DNA of 39,875 nt, taken from assembly GCA_021804355.1 (NCBI GenBank), contig JAJZHP010000008.1:1-39875 (forward strand), written 5' to 3'. Shown piece after piece: positions 1 through 9,664 of the stretch; the stretch's first letter is position 1, and each line of letters opens with the position of its first letter. A program made the translations under genes and the position numbers. The DNA is from Pseudomonadota bacterium (GTDB lineage Bacteria; Pseudomonadota; Gammaproteobacteria; Pseudomonadales; Moraxellaceae). The notes under the pieces are model-generated. The model saw only the letters and a list, made by a program, of their open reading frames with translations. It was not told the DNA's origin and did no database searches.

Positions 1-50
1 GCCGATGGTAGTGTGGCTTTTAGCCATGTGAGAGTAGGTCATCGCCAAGT
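1..50 (+). rRNA. rrf: 5S ribosomal RNA, 3' end (partial)
   Basis: The first ~50 bases match the conserved 3' half of gammaproteobacterial 5S rRNA. They include the GATGGTAGTGTGG strand, a short loop, and its partner CCATGTGAGAGTAGG, ending near GCCAAG. The 5' part lies outside the window, so an rRNA operon ends here on the + strand. The exact mature 3' end is uncertain by a few bases. No tRNA follows it. Confidence 0.9.
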
Positions 51-65
51 TTTAATCACCAACAT

Positions 66-94
66 AGCGCCCCGTAAGGGGCGTTGTGCTTTCT
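66..94 (+). terminator. Hairpin terminator after the rRNA operon
   Basis: An 8-bp GC-rich stem (66-73 with 78-85, including one G-T pair) closes on a GTAA loop directly after the 5S gene. It is followed by a weak T-containing stretch (GTGCTTTCT). The position fits an rRNA-operon terminator, although the T run is poor. Confidence 0.65.
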
Positions 95-144
95 GGCGCT
101 TCTCAGCTGTAAATAATCGATGGCTTAAAAAGTATCTTGAGCTA

Positions 145-166
145 GCACCCTGCTAAGGCAGGGTGC
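145..166. terminator. Strong inverted repeat, probable terminator of the minus-strand lipoprotein gene
   Basis: A perfect 9-bp stem (145-153 with 158-166, GCACCCTGC / GCAGGGTGC) closes on TAAG. It lies 30 bases past the stop of the minus-strand lipoprotein gene. Read on the minus strand it is followed by a few Ts further out but no immediate U tract. It could terminate either strand or act as a second rRNA terminator. Confidence 0.5.
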
Positions 167-195
167 CCCATGGCTAAGTAACGAAAAGTCGGCTG

Positions 196-564
196 CTAAG
201 GCGAGCTATCCGGGTAATAGGTGTTTTGGGGTATATAGAGAATCGAAGGCTTTTCAGGTTCTCCCCAAAAACTGTTAGGCGGCATAGGATTACCTCTTGC
301 TGCCATGCACTGCCCGTAGGCAAAATCATAATGCTGCTGCTGTTGTCGATGGGTAGGTGGGGCAGGGGCCTTGGTGTTTTGGTCATGAATAATTTCCATC
401 GCATAAGCACGACAAGCTTTATCTTCCAGATTAAATACATCGACTGACTTACCAGGGGCCGGATAAAGTCGCAGGGTTGGACCCGTAACGGGGGAGTGGA
501 TGCAGGAGGCTAGGAAAAGACCTGAGCAAGCCAGCAGAACGTAGGGAACTGTCTTATTTTTCAT
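196..564 (-). CDS. Small predicted lipoprotein of unknown function
   Basis: This encodes a protein of about 122 residues. The N-terminus MKNKTVPYVLLACSGLFLASC has a charged start, a hydrophobic core and a lipobox-like LASC, with the candidate lipidated Cys at residue 21. The mature part is Pro/Gln-rich, with a run of four Gln, and has two conserved-looking Cys (ACRAYAM and FAYGQCMAARG), so a disulfide is possible. I chose the ATG at 564 because it places the signal peptide at the N-terminus; a longer frame would add an unlikely extension. I do not recognise a family. It is divergent from livH, with 89 bp between starts. Confidence 0.75.
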   Translation of the reverse strand: MKNKTVPYVLLACSGLFLASCIHSPVTGPTLRLYPAPGKSVDVFNLEDKACRAYAMEIIHDQNTKAPAPPTHRQQQQHYDFAYGQCMAARGNPMPPNSFWGEPEKPSILYIPQNTYYPDSSP

Positions 565-653
565 GGTGAGACCAACCGTGAGTGATTGCACATAGGCAGC
601 AAGGTCAATGTCTACTAGAATCGTCGAGCTGTCGATTCGGATCAAGTCTAACT

Positions 654-1577
654 ATGAATATATTTGTACAAGAGATGGTCAACGGTCTGGTCTTAGGCTG
701 TGTTTATGCCGTGATCGCTTTGGGCTATACCATGGTTTACGGCATCGTTGGTCTTATCAATTTTGCCCACGGCGAAGTGGTCATGATGGGAGCGCTGACA
801 GGCATCGCCTGTTTGCAGATGTTGCTGGCACGGGGAGAGGCGCCTTGGATAGCTATCAGCTTGGCTACGGTCATGGCCATTGTTGTTTGCATGATGTTGG
901 GGTGGTTGATTGAGCGCATAGCCTACAGACCATTGCGTAGAGCTCCTCGGCTGGCTCCCCTTATTTCAGCTATCGGTGTTTCCATGGTCTTGCAAAATAT
1001 GGCCATGCTGATTTGGGGACGGGGCTATCAGTTATTTCCTCCTATATTTACCGATACTCCCATACTGCTCTTGGGGGCTCGTATCACCCATGTACAGGCG
1101 GGTATAGTTGTGCTTTGCGCCTTGATGATGCTGGCTTTGATGGTATTGGTACATCGTACGTCCTTAGGCCGCGCCATGCGGGCCGTTGCACAAAACCCTG
1201 ATGCAGCCAGGCTGATGGGTGTGCATGTGGATCGGATTATCAGCTTGACCTTTGTCATAGGTTCGGCCATGGCGGCTACAGCCGGTATGATGGTCAGCGC
1301 TAATTATGGACAAGGCTATGCCTATATGGGTTTTCTATTGGGGTTAAAGGCATTCTCTGCCGCCGTGCTGGGAGGCATAGGCAATCTGGGCGGGGCCGTA
1401 CTCGGTGGAATTTTACTAGGTCTGATCGAGAGTGCGGGAGCTGCTTATTTAGGACCGCTGACCGGTGGCTTTTTGGGTAGCCAGTATCAGGATGTATTTG
1501 CTTTTGTCATTTTGATCCTGGTATTGATCTTCAAGCCTTCAGGGCTACTAGGGCATCGTCTTTCGGAGCGTGCCTGA
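654..1577 (+). CDS. livH: Branched-chain amino acid ABC transporter permease LivH
   Basis: Inner-membrane permease of a LIV-type (HAAT family) ABC importer for leucine, isoleucine and valine. At 307 residues it has the family's usual length and about eight hydrophobic segments. Hallmarks are the N-terminal VQEMVNGLVLGCVYAVIALG, the GLINFAHGEV segment and the C-terminal FKPSGLLG. The ATG at 654 gives the standard LivH N-terminus; the upstream in-frame ATG at 582 would add 24 atypical residues. The ribosome binding site is weak. Its stop overlaps the livM start (TGATG), so the two are probably translationally coupled. No livJ/livK binding-protein gene is nearby. Confidence 0.95.
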   Translation: MNIFVQEMVNGLVLGCVYAVIALGYTMVYGIVGLINFAHGEVVMMGALTGIACLQMLLARGEAPWIAISLATVMAIVVCMMLGWLIERIAYRPLRRAPRLAPLISAIGVSMVLQNMAMLIWGRGYQLFPPIFTDTPILLLGARITHVQAGIVVLCALMMLALMVLVHRTSLGRAMRAVAQNPDAARLMGVHVDRIISLTFVIGSAMAATAGMMVSANYGQGYAYMGFLLGLKAFSAAVLGGIGNLGGAVLGGILLGLIESAGAAYLGPLTGGFLGSQYQDVFAFVILILVLIFKPSGLLGHRLSERA

Positions 1578-2587
1578 TGCGCCGATATACCTTGTTTTTG
1601 GCAGTGCTATTACCCTGGCTTGTTCATGCCGGGTTAGGCCCTTTCTGGGTGCGTACCCTGGATTTTGCCTTGCTGTATGCCATGTTGGCTTTGGGCCTTA
1701 ATACCGTTGTTGGATTTGCAGGTCTTTTGGATTTGGGCTATATCGCCTTTTATGCGGTAGGTGCCTATACCTATGCGTTACTGGCTTCGCCTCAGTTTGG
1801 ATTGCACTGGCCCTTCTGGCTGACGTTGCCGTTATGTTCGTTGATGGCGGCCTTTTTTGGTGTACTGTTGGGGACGCCAACGTTACGTTTACGTGGTGAT
1901 TACCTGGCCATTGTGACCTTAGGTTTTGGTGAAATTGTCCGGTTATTTATGAACAATCTCGATCAGCCGGTTAATATCACCAATGGACCTCAGGGTATTA
2001 GCGGCATCGACCCCTTACCCCTGTGGCATGGATTTATGGATCAGGGTCTGTCTGTGGGCTCTTGGCATGTCGATGCCTCCATACTTTACTATCTGGTTTT
2101 TCTGGGAGTTTTGTGGTTTTTATATAGTGTTGCTTATCGTTTGCAGCACTCACGCACCGGGCGAGCCTGGGTAGCTTTGCGCGAGGATGAGATGGCTGCT
2201 GCTGCCATGGGCATCCCCTTACGCAATATCAAGTTATTGGCTTTTGCTCTGGGGGCCAGTTTTGGAGGCCTAGCCGGGGGTCTATTTGCCGCTTTTCAAG
2301 GTTTTGTCAGTCCAGAGAGCTTCAGCCTGATGGAATCCATCATGGTGCTTTGTATGGTGGTTCTGGGTGGAATGGGTCATCTGCCTGGCGTGATTTTTGG
2401 TGCAGTACTTTTGACCCTGATGCCTGAAGTTTTGCGAGCACTGGCCCCCTTGCTGGGTGGACATGGCATTGATCCTGAAAATCTTAGAATGTTGATTTTT
2501 GGAGCTTGCCTGATCGTTGTCATGATCTTTAGGCCTCAGGGGCTATGGTCTTCTCGCTTGCGTGCACGGGAGTGGCAACATGACTGA
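1577..2587 (+). CDS. livM: Branched-chain amino acid ABC transporter permease LivM
   Basis: Second membrane permease of the LIV importer, 336 residues, with multiple hydrophobic helices. Family marks are LNTVVGFAGLLDLGYIAFYA near the N-terminus, LRLRGDYLAIVTLGFGEIVR in the middle, and a C-terminal FRPQGLW. It pairs with LivH to form the transmembrane path. It overlaps livH by one base and livG by eight bases (ATGACTGA), which is typical of a tight liv operon. Its N-terminus lacks the long extension seen in the E. coli protein. Confidence 0.95.
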   Translation: MRRYTLFLAVLLPWLVHAGLGPFWVRTLDFALLYAMLALGLNTVVGFAGLLDLGYIAFYAVGAYTYALLASPQFGLHWPFWLTLPLCSLMAAFFGVLLGTPTLRLRGDYLAIVTLGFGEIVRLFMNNLDQPVNITNGPQGISGIDPLPLWHGFMDQGLSVGSWHVDASILYYLVFLGVLWFLYSVAYRLQHSRTGRAWVALREDEMAAAAMGIPLRNIKLLAFALGASFGGLAGGLFAAFQGFVSPESFSLMESIMVLCMVVLGGMGHLPGVIFGAVLLTLMPEVLRALAPLLGGHGIDPENLRMLIFGACLIVVMIFRPQGLWSSRLRAREWQHD

Positions 2588-3347
2588 CCTGCTGCAGCTA
2601 CAGGGGGTCACCCGCTCTTTCGGTGGCATAGTCGCTTTGAATCAGGTCAGCCTGTGCGTACCCCAAGGTACTGTCTACGGCGTTATAGGTCCTAACGGAG
2701 CTGGTAAGACGACGTTATTTAATATTATTACTGGATTTTATTACGCAGATAGCGGTATACGAATTTTTAATGGAGAAGTACTCCCTTCCCGTTGGCCTCC
2801 TCATAAATTGACCCGTCTTGGAATAGCTCGAACCTTTCAGAACATCCGCTTATTTGGTCAAATGAGTGTGCTGGATAATGTACTGGTGGGGCGTTATATC
2901 CATGCACAAAGCTCGGTGCTGGCAAGTATATTGCGCACTCGCGCGTTTATTGCGGATGAATGTGCTCAGCGCGAGTATGCCTTGAGTATGCTGCGTAAGG
3001 TCAATTTAGAGCATAGGGCCGCTGATTTGGCGATGTCCTTGTCTTATGGCGATCAACGTCGTTTGGAAATTGCTCGTGCCTTGGCAACGGAGCCGAGACT
3101 ATTGGCTCTGGATGAACCTGCTGCAGGCATGAATGCCCAGGAGTCGCGTGCTTTGAGTGATTTACTGGCCCAACTGCGACAAGATGGCTTGACCCTGTTG
3201 CTGATTGAACATGATATGTCCCTGGTCTCAGGGATCTGTGATCGTATTGCCGTGCTTGATTTTGGTGAAGTCATTGTTGAAGGTGATCCCGAGACAGTAC
3301 GGCACCATCCCCAAGTGATTGCAGCCTATCTGGGAGGCAGTGCGTGA
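2580..3347 (+). CDS. livG: Branched-chain amino acid ABC transporter ATP-binding protein LivG
   Basis: Cytoplasmic ATPase of the LIV importer, 255 residues. It has a Walker A motif GPNGAGKT (about residues 37-44), a LivG-type LSYGDQRRLEIARA signature in place of the usual LSGGQ, a Walker B LLALDEPAAGMN, and an H-loop LLLIEHDMSLV. The start at 2580 is preceded by GGGAG; an upstream ATG at 2562 lies inside livM and is less likely. It ends in a 4-base GTGA overlap with livF. Confidence 0.95.
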   Translation: MTDLLQLQGVTRSFGGIVALNQVSLCVPQGTVYGVIGPNGAGKTTLFNIITGFYYADSGIRIFNGEVLPSRWPPHKLTRLGIARTFQNIRLFGQMSVLDNVLVGRYIHAQSSVLASILRTRAFIADECAQREYALSMLRKVNLEHRAADLAMSLSYGDQRRLEIARALATEPRLLALDEPAAGMNAQESRALSDLLAQLRQDGLTLLLIEHDMSLVSGICDRIAVLDFGEVIVEGDPETVRHHPQVIAAYLGGSA

Positions 3348-4054
3348 GCCTGTTGACGATTGAAAACCTTCAGGTGGCCTATGGTCGAATTCCTGCTGTA
3401 CATGAACTCAGTCTGGAAATCCATGAAGGCGCTACCGTTGCCCTGATAGGTGCCAATGGTGCAGGTAAAACTACGACTTTAAAAGCGTTGGCTGGTCTAC
3501 TGCCTATACGCCAGGGCAGTATCCATTTCAGGGGGCGTGATATTGCAGGTTGTCCTGCTCATGAGGTTCATCGGCTGGGTATTTCCCTGGTTCCTGAAGG
3601 GCGCGGTATCTTTGCTGAAATGACCGTAGGGGAGAACTTGCAGATGGGGGCCTATGGCCGCCAGCGTGATACTAACTACCACCATGAGCTGTCGGATCTT
3701 CTCGATCGCTTACCGCGATTGCGTGAACGCATCAAACAGCGGGCGGGAACCTTGTCCGGAGGTGAACAACAAATGTTGGCCATGGCGAGAGCTCTGTTGT
3801 CCCGGCCACGATTGTTATTGCTGGATGAGCCCTCCATGGGTCTGGCTCCTATCATGGTCGAACAGATATTTGCCTTGATTGCTGATATTCAACGCCAAGG
3901 TGTCTCGATACTTTTGGTCGAACAGAATGCCCATTGGGCACTGCACACCGCGCAATATGCTTATGTACTTGAACAGGGCCGGATCACTTTATCCGGTACA
4001 GGGGATTCCCTGCTGCAAGATCAACGACTTTTACACGCCTATCTTGGACAATGA
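3344..4054 (+). CDS. livF: Branched-chain amino acid ABC transporter ATP-binding protein LivF
   Basis: Second ATPase of the LIV importer, 236 residues, starting at a GTG that overlaps the livG stop. Motifs are Walker A GANGAGKT, signature LSGGEQQMLAMARAL, Walker B LLLLDEPSMGL and an H-loop-like ILLVEQNA. The Q-loop region contains the LivF-typical LVPEGRGIFAEMTVGENL. It forms a heterodimer with LivG. It is the last gene of the operon; a 77-base gap follows before the sugar-nucleotide genes. Confidence 0.95.
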   Translation: MSLLTIENLQVAYGRIPAVHELSLEIHEGATVALIGANGAGKTTTLKALAGLLPIRQGSIHFRGRDIAGCPAHEVHRLGISLVPEGRGIFAEMTVGENLQMGAYGRQRDTNYHHELSDLLDRLPRLRERIKQRAGTLSGGEQQMLAMARALLSRPRLLLLDEPSMGLAPIMVEQIFALIADIQRQGVSILLVEQNAHWALHTAQYAYVLEQGRITLSGTGDSLLQDQRLLHAYLGQ

Positions 4055-4131
4055 TGCCTTGCTGTCGCTAGTTTGCTACAATCAGGCTCTTTTTTTGCTG
4101 GCGAGGCACCGACCTTCATGGTGGTTGTATA

Positions 4132-5136
4132 ATGAAAATTCTGGTGACAGGTGCGGCTGGATTTATCGGAGCTAGGACCGTTGAACGTCTTTTGGCTCGA
4201 GGTGATAGGGTCGTCGGTGTAGATAACCTGAATGATTATTATGAAGTCAGTCTCAAGCTCGCCAGACTTCAACGCCTGCAACATGAACGCTTTGAATTTC
4301 TTAAACTGGATATCGCTGACCGTGAGGCGATGGCCAGTTTGTTCACCGAAAGAGGATTTGATCGGGTGGTGCATCTGGCTGCCCAGGCAGGGGTGCGCTA
4401 CTCCCTGGAAAATCCGCATGCATACATGGATAGTAATATTGTCGGTTTTCTCAATATTCTGGAAGGTTGCCGCCACAACAGCGTAGAACACTTGGTTTAT
4501 GCTTCAAGCAGTTCTGTTTATGGCGCTAATGAAACCATGCCGTTTTCCGTGCATGACAATGTAGACCATCCCTTATCACTGTATGCAGCCAGCAAGAAAG
4601 CTAATGAGCTGATGGCGCATACCTATAGCCACCTCTACGGTATACCAAGTACAGGATTACGCTTTTTTACGGTTTATGGTCCCTGGGGACGGCCGGACAT
4701 GGCCTTGTTCAAGTTTACCCGCAATATTCTTGCGGGGCGGCCTATCGATGTTTACAACTTTGGCAAGCATCGCCGTGATTTCACCTATATCGATGACATT
4801 GTTGAAGGTGTATTGCGTACCCTGGATCATGTAGCTACCCAAAATCCACTGTGGACAGGCACCGTGCCTGATCCGGCAAGTTCTCGGGCACCCTGGCGTA
4901 TTTATAATATTGGCCAGCATCAACCTGTTGAATTACTGCACTATATTGCACTGATTGAGCAGGCAGTAGGGCGTAAGGCAGAGCTTAATTTATTGCCTAT
5001 GCAACCGGGTGATGTTCCTGATACCTATGCCGATGTTGAAGCCTTGATGCAGGATGTGGGTTATCACCCCAGTACTCCGGTGGACGTAGGGGTACATAAT
5101 TTTGTGGACTGGTATCGTGAGTATTACCAGGTTTGA
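4132..5136 (+). CDS. UDP-glucuronate 4-epimerase-like NAD-dependent epimerase
   Basis: Extended-SDR sugar-nucleotide epimerase of 334 residues. It has the NAD-binding GAAGFIG (residues 7-13), an SSSSVYG catalytic Ser region (around 125-131), and the YAASK Tyr/Lys pair (Y151, K155). The segment [18 protein letters not shown] and the GPWGRPDMA loop are characteristic of enzymes interconverting UDP-glucuronate and UDP-galacturonate (LspL/CapI type). The neighbouring ugd, which makes UDP-glucuronate, supports this. It could also act on a related uronate. The start is ATG 4132 with a GGTGGT 6-11 bases upstream. A TATAAT overlaps the start codon and is probably fortuitous. Confidence 0.88.
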   Translation: MKILVTGAAGFIGARTVERLLARGDRVVGVDNLNDYYEVSLKLARLQRLQHERFEFLKLDIADREAMASLFTERGFDRVVHLAAQAGVRYSLENPHAYMDSNIVGFLNILEGCRHNSVEHLVYASSSSVYGANETMPFSVHDNVDHPLSLYAASKKANELMAHTYSHLYGIPSTGLRFFTVYGPWGRPDMALFKFTRNILAGRPIDVYNFGKHRRDFTYIDDIVEGVLRTLDHVATQNPLWTGTVPDPASSRAPWRIYNIGQHQPVELLHYIALIEQAVGRKAELNLLPMQPGDVPDTYADVEALMQDVGYHPSTPVDVGVHNFVDWYREYYQV

Positions 5137-5155
5137 TAGGGAAGGGAGAGTGGGA

Positions 5156-6787
5156 TTGAATATCCAGCAAGAGACGCAGCTTGGCCGCGAGCAGGTGTTG
5201 GCACGACTTCAGGCTTTACGCCAATCCATGCATGATTTTTCTCTAGGTCAGGCCCTCAATGCTGAGAGGATTCGCGCCTTCAGTCGTCGTGTGGGGCCCT
5301 TGTATTTTGACTATACGCGCCATCTGGTGACGCCGGAGGTGATGGATAGCCTACGCCAATGGGGTCGGCTACAAGGTTGGCGTTCGGCATTGCAAAAGTT
5401 AAGTGCAGGTTATCCGATCAATACGTCCGAAGCGCGGCCAGCTCATCATATGGCTTTGCGCGATTTAGGCTCTATCACGGCGGATGCTACCGCCCGCATG
5501 ACCGCGCAAACAGACCGCGAGCGCATGCTGAGCTTGCTGGATCGGATCAAGGCGGGTCAGTTGCGGGGTGCACGTGGTTGTGCTTTTGATACCCTGGTCA
5601 ATATTGGTGTGGGAGGATCAGATCTGGGCGCTGCCATGGCAGTGCAGGCCTTGCACGCACAGGGAGAAGGGCAGTTCACACTGCATTTTATCAGCAGCAT
5701 CGATGGTGTTGCCTTGACCCGATTGCTGCCTCAGATCCGCCTGGATTCGACCTTATTTATTATCAGCTCTAAATCATTTTCCACTCCGGATACTTTTGAA
5801 AACGTTCAGACCGTGCAAACGTATTTGCAGGACCAAGGTTATACCCCGGATGAATGGTCACGACATTTTTTAGGTATCTCTGCGGTGCCGCAGGCCATGT
5901 TCGCGTTCGGTATTCCAGAAGACTTGCAGCTTCCTTTTATGAACAGCATTGGCGGTCGCTTCTCTCTGGCCTCCTGTATAGGTTTGCCCCTGGCTGCTCA
6001 TCTGGGTCGTCAAGGTTTTATGGCCTTTTTACAGGGTATGCATGAGATGGACCGCCATGTGCTGGAGGAAGCGGAAACTAGCCTGCCGGCGACCATGGCC
6101 TTGCTGGAGTGGTGGTATGCTCAATTTTGGCAGGCGGAGGCGCTGGCTATCCTGCCTTATCATCAGGATATGGAGCGTTTTCCTGCTTATGCTACCCAAC
6201 TGCAAATGGAGAGTTTGGGAAAAGGCTGCGATACTCAGGGTCGGCCTCTCTTATGCAGTGGTCATGTGGTGTTTGGTGAGGTAGGAAGTAATGCCCAGCA
6301 CTCATTCATGCAGTTACTGCATCAGGGTACACGCATGATACCTGCAGATATACTTTTGTTTGCGAATATGCCGGAAACCAATGACCGGCAACGTAACATG
6401 ACCCTGGCACAAGGGCTCGCTCAAGGTAGAGCCTTAGCCCTGGGTTATGATGAAAAGGCAGCTGCTCACGACTTTCCCGATGATGCTTATGCGATCAGAC
6501 AAGCCAGGTTACATCCTGGGAATCGCCCCAGTTCCACGCTGCTCTGGGAATCTTTGCAGCCAAAAACCCTGGGGATGCTGGTTGCTTTGTATGAGCATAA
6601 AACATTTTTATTGGCACAATTGTGGGGAATTAATCCTTTTGATCAGATGGGGGTTGAATTAGGCAAACGCCTGGCTCGCCCACTCGTAAGCTGTCTAAAT
6701 GGAGTAACGGCCGCTGAAGGTATGGATGCAGGGACAACAGCCTTACTTCAGGCGGTAAAGAACATGCATAGAGGGATGAACACTTGA
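5156..6787 (+). CDS. pgi: Glucose-6-phosphate isomerase
   Basis: Interconverts glucose-6-phosphate and fructose-6-phosphate in the cytoplasm. At 543 residues it is close to E. coli Pgi. It carries the [12 protein letters not shown] phosphate-binding signature, the [10 protein letters not shown] phosphosugar loop, [18 protein letters not shown] with the catalytic Glu and His, and [15 protein letters not shown] with the catalytic Lys. I place the start at TTG 5156: it lies 20 bases after the epimerase stop and has GGAAGGGAG about 7-10 bases upstream. An ATG at 5102 would overlap the epimerase by 35 bases and add 18 atypical residues. The stop overlaps the ugd start (TTGA). It probably supplies glucose-6-phosphate towards UDP-glucose in this cluster. 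Confidence 0.94.
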   Translation: MNIQQETQLGREQVLARLQALRQSMHDFSLGQALNAERIRAFSRRVGPLYFDYTRHLVTPEVMDSLRQWGRLQGWRSALQKLSAGYPINTSEARPAHHMALRDLGSITADATARMTAQTDRERMLSLLDRIKAGQLRGARGCAFDTLVNIGVGGSDLGAAMAVQALHAQGEGQFTLHFISSIDGVALTRLLPQIRLDSTLFIISSKSFSTPDTFENVQTVQTYLQDQGYTPDEWSRHFLGISAVPQAMFAFGIPEDLQLPFMNSIGGRFSLASCIGLPLAAHLGRQGFMAFLQGMHEMDRHVLEEAETSLPATMALLEWWYAQFWQAEALAILPYHQDMERFPAYATQLQMESLGKGCDTQGRPLLCSGHVVFGEVGSNAQHSFMQLLHQGTRMIPADILLFANMPETNDRQRNMTLAQGLAQGRALALGYDEKAAAHDFPDDAYAIRQARLHPGNRPSSTLLWESLQPKTLGMLVALYEHKTFLLAQLWGINPFDQMGVELGKRLARPLVSCLNGVTAAEGMDAGTTALLQAVKNMHRGMNT

Positions 6788-8112
6788 AGCTGGTCATTGT
6801 AGGTACAGGTTATGTAGGGTTGGTGACGGGGACCTGTTTTGCCGAAATGGGTAATCAGGTCATTTGTGTCGATGTGGATGCGGCCAAAATAGGCGCTTTG
6901 AAATCTGGTCGTGTCCCTATCTATGAACCTGGGCTGGAACCCATGGTTCAGGATAACTTACAGGCTGGAAGGCTGAGTTTTACCCTGGATTTGCAAGAGG
7001 CACTGATAGGGGCCGATATGGCTTTTATCGCTGTGGGAACCCCTCCCCGTGAAGATGGGTCGGCGGATTTGCAGTATGTTTTGGCGGTGGCTCGCGATGT
7101 GGGGCGTTTGATGACGGGGCCTCTGGTGATCGTGGATAAGTCCACCGTGCCTGTGGGTACCGCTGATCAGGTGCGCTCTGCGATTGAAGCGGAGTTGGCA
7201 GCCAGGCAGTTTGTAGGAGCATGGGATGTCGTCAGTAACCCGGAATTTTTAAAAGAAGGTGCTGCCGTTGAAGATTTTATGCGTCCCGATCGTATTGTCG
7301 TAGGTACAGATAGTCTGTATGCCCGCGCACTGATGGAAGAATTGTATGCCCCCTTCATGCGCAATCACAACAAACTCTTGTTCATGCGAACACGCGATGC
7401 AGAAATGACCAAATATGCAGCCAATGCCATGCTCGCCACCAAGATCTCATTTATTAATGAAATGGCCTTGCTGGCTGAATCACTTGAGGTAGATATCGAG
7501 CAAGTCAGGTTAGGCATTGGAGCTGATCTGCGCATAGGTCACCATTTCATTTACCCGGGGTGTGGCTATGGCGGGTCATGTTTTCCCAAGGATGTGCAGG
7601 CTCTGATTCGTATGGCACATGAGCAATCGGTAGAACCTTGGTTACTGGACGCCGTTGAAAAGCGTAATCGTGCGCAAAAAAATCGTTTGTTTGACAAAGT
7701 TCAACAGTTTTTGGGTGATAACCTGTCGGGTCGTACGATTGGGTTATGGGGCTTGGCATTTAAGCCAGGGACCGATGATATTCGCGAAGCTCCGGCGAGC
7801 GCCCTAATCGAACGTCTTCTGCAGGCGGGTGCACGGGTGCAGGCACATGATCCGGTGGCGATGCCCAATTCACGGGAAGAGTTTGCAGAGGCGGCCGCTT
7901 CCGGCAAGATAGTTTATTGTCAGGATCCCTATGAAGCCGTACGAGGTGTTGATGCCCTGGTGCTGGTGACCGAGTGGAAGCCTTATCGTCAACCCGATTT
8001 TGAGCGTCTCAAGTCACTGTTACGAACCCCCGTGATTATTGATGGACGAAATCAGTACGCACCTGACAAGCTGCGTCAGTCCGGTTTTATATACAGCGGC
8101 ATAGGTCGCTGA
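6784..8112 (+). CDS. ugd: UDP-glucose 6-dehydrogenase
   Basis: NAD-dependent oxidation of UDP-glucose to UDP-glucuronate. At 442 residues it has the usual length for the bacterial family. It has the N-terminal GTGYVGL Rossmann motif, an [10 protein letters not shown] loop, a STVPVGT segment, and the catalytic cysteine in YGGSCFPKD (C266). It is followed by the UDP-binding domain with [15 protein letters not shown]. The start is a TTG overlapping the pgi stop, with GAGGGATG upstream, so it is probably translationally coupled. Its product is the expected substrate of the epimerase encoded two genes upstream. Confidence 0.95.
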   Translation: MKLVIVGTGYVGLVTGTCFAEMGNQVICVDVDAAKIGALKSGRVPIYEPGLEPMVQDNLQAGRLSFTLDLQEALIGADMAFIAVGTPPREDGSADLQYVLAVARDVGRLMTGPLVIVDKSTVPVGTADQVRSAIEAELAARQFVGAWDVVSNPEFLKEGAAVEDFMRPDRIVVGTDSLYARALMEELYAPFMRNHNKLLFMRTRDAEMTKYAANAMLATKISFINEMALLAESLEVDIEQVRLGIGADLRIGHHFIYPGCGYGGSCFPKDVQALIRMAHEQSVEPWLLDAVEKRNRAQKNRLFDKVQQFLGDNLSGRTIGLWGLAFKPGTDDIREAPASALIERLLQAGARVQAHDPVAMPNSREEFAEAAASGKIVYCQDPYEAVRGVDALVLVTEWKPYRQPDFERLKSLLRTPVIIDGRNQYAPDKLRQSGFIYSGIGR

Positions 8113-8140
8113 TCTTATTTATGAGCAGAGGTAGTCAGGG

Positions 8141-9634
8141 ATGCATGCACTGTTAGCCATTGATCAGGGCACCACCAGCACGCGCGCCATTGTATTTAGT
8201 GCCAGGGGAGAAAAGTTAGGACAGGCACAGAAGGAACTGGAGCAGCATTATCCCGACGATGGATGGGTCGAGCACGATGCTAACGAGATCTGGCAAGCTA
8301 CACTCGTCGTGTGCCGACAGGCGTTGAAAGATGCCAACCTGAGTGCCCAGCAGATTGCTTCCATAGGGATCACCAACCAGCGCGAGACGACGGTGCTATG
8401 GGATAGGGCTACAGGACTTCCCTTGCATCGCGCTATTGTTTGGCAAGATAGGCGTACCGCTGCGCGTTGTGCCCAGCTGCGTGCTGAAGGTTGGGAAGCT
8501 ACGGTACAGGAGAGGACTGGCTTATTACTGGATCCCTATTTTTCGGCAACCAAACTGGAGTGGTTGTTAGATCATGTTCCTGGGGCAAGGCTGCGAGCAG
8601 AACGGGGTGAGCTGGCCTTTGGAACGATAGATACCTGGCTTTTATGGTGTCTGACGGAAGGCAAGGTTCATGCGACGGATGCCAGCAATGCATCACGCAC
8701 CTTGCTGTTTGATATCGATCGTCAGGTTTGGGATGAGGAATTACTGACCTTGTTTCGTATTCCTCACTCTTTATTACCCAAGGTATTGGATAGCAGTGCA
8801 GATTATGGTCAGGCGGCAGCTTTTGTGTTGGGCGCACCGGTTGCCATAGGCGGTATGGCCGGAGATCAGCAGGCGGCGCTATTGGGTCAAGCCTGTTTTC
8901 AGCCTGGCATGGTAAAAAGCACCTATGGCACGGGTTGTTTCATGATGAAAAATACCGGGGTACAGCGCGTACATTCGCATAACCGGTTGCTGTCCACCGT
9001 AGCTTACCGGCTGCACGGTGAAGTCACCTATGCTATTGAAGGCAGCATTTTTGTGGCTGGTGCAGCGGTCCAGTGGTTACGAGATGGCTTGCGTCTTATC
9101 GAAAAGGCCAGCGATACAGAAGCGATTGCACGCAATACCGGGGATGCGCACGGTGTTTATCTGGTACCCGCTTTTACTGGACTGGGGGCCCCGTATTGGG
9201 ATCCTCATGCGCGTGGGGCCATATTGGGGCTGACGAGAGACACCGGGATAGGTGAAATCGTGATAGCCGGGTTGCAGTCGGTAGGTTTTCAGAGCAGGGA
9301 TTTGATTGAAGCCATGCAGCGTGATGGAGCTGAGGCGTTCACCACTTTACGTGTTGATGGTGGCATGGTGGTCAATAGTTGGTTGACCCAGGCTTTGGCT
9401 GATTTGACTGGGGTGCCCGTAGATCGCCCCACGGTGACAGAAACAACAGCCTTGGGAGCTGCTTATCTGGCAGGATTGTCTTCTGGGCTATATGCTTCTT
9501 TGGATGCCATAGCAAGTTTATGGCAATGTGATCGTAGTTTTACGCCACAAATGCCTAAAATGCGTCGCGAAAGTTTATATGCGGGCTGGCGTGATGCGGT
9601 CAGACGCGTAGCTAGCCCGTCCCTGAGTAGTTAG
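8141..9634 (+). CDS. glpK: Glycerol kinase
   Basis: FGGY-family kinase that phosphorylates glycerol to glycerol-3-phosphate. It has 497 residues, the usual length. It has the N-terminal [12 protein letters not shown] phosphate loop, the [19 protein letters not shown] substrate region, [28 protein letters not shown], and [20 protein letters not shown] in the C-terminal lobe. No glpF, glpD or glpR is in the window, so glycerol catabolism genes are scattered. It sits 28 bases after ugd and may read through from it. RBS-like CAGAGG/CAGGG precede the ATG. Confidence 0.96.
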   Translation: MHALLAIDQGTTSTRAIVFSARGEKLGQAQKELEQHYPDDGWVEHDANEIWQATLVVCRQALKDANLSAQQIASIGITNQRETTVLWDRATGLPLHRAIVWQDRRTAARCAQLRAEGWEATVQERTGLLLDPYFSATKLEWLLDHVPGARLRAERGELAFGTIDTWLLWCLTEGKVHATDASNASRTLLFDIDRQVWDEELLTLFRIPHSLLPKVLDSSADYGQAAAFVLGAPVAIGGMAGDQQAALLGQACFQPGMVKSTYGTGCFMMKNTGVQRVHSHNRLLSTVAYRLHGEVTYAIEGSIFVAGAAVQWLRDGLRLIEKASDTEAIARNTGDAHGVYLVPAFTGLGAPYWDPHARGAILGLTRDTGIGEIVIAGLQSVGFQSRDLIEAMQRDGAEAFTTLRVDGGMVVNSWLTQALADLTGVPVDRPTVTETTALGAAYLAGLSSGLYASLDAIASLWQCDRSFTPQMPKMRRESLYAGWRDAVRRVASPSLSS

Positions 9635-9664
9635 GGCTGGTAGTGTGTAATTGAGGGGGCTAAG

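Noticed and set aside
4129-4134. TATAAT resembling a -10 element at the epimerase start
   Set aside because: It overlaps the ATG itself, so a start from it would lie inside the gene; no well-placed -35 supports a leaderless promoter.
4039-4491. 150-codon minus-strand open frame across the epimerase start
   Set aside because: Antisense to a conserved sugar-nucleotide epimerase with no motif of its own.
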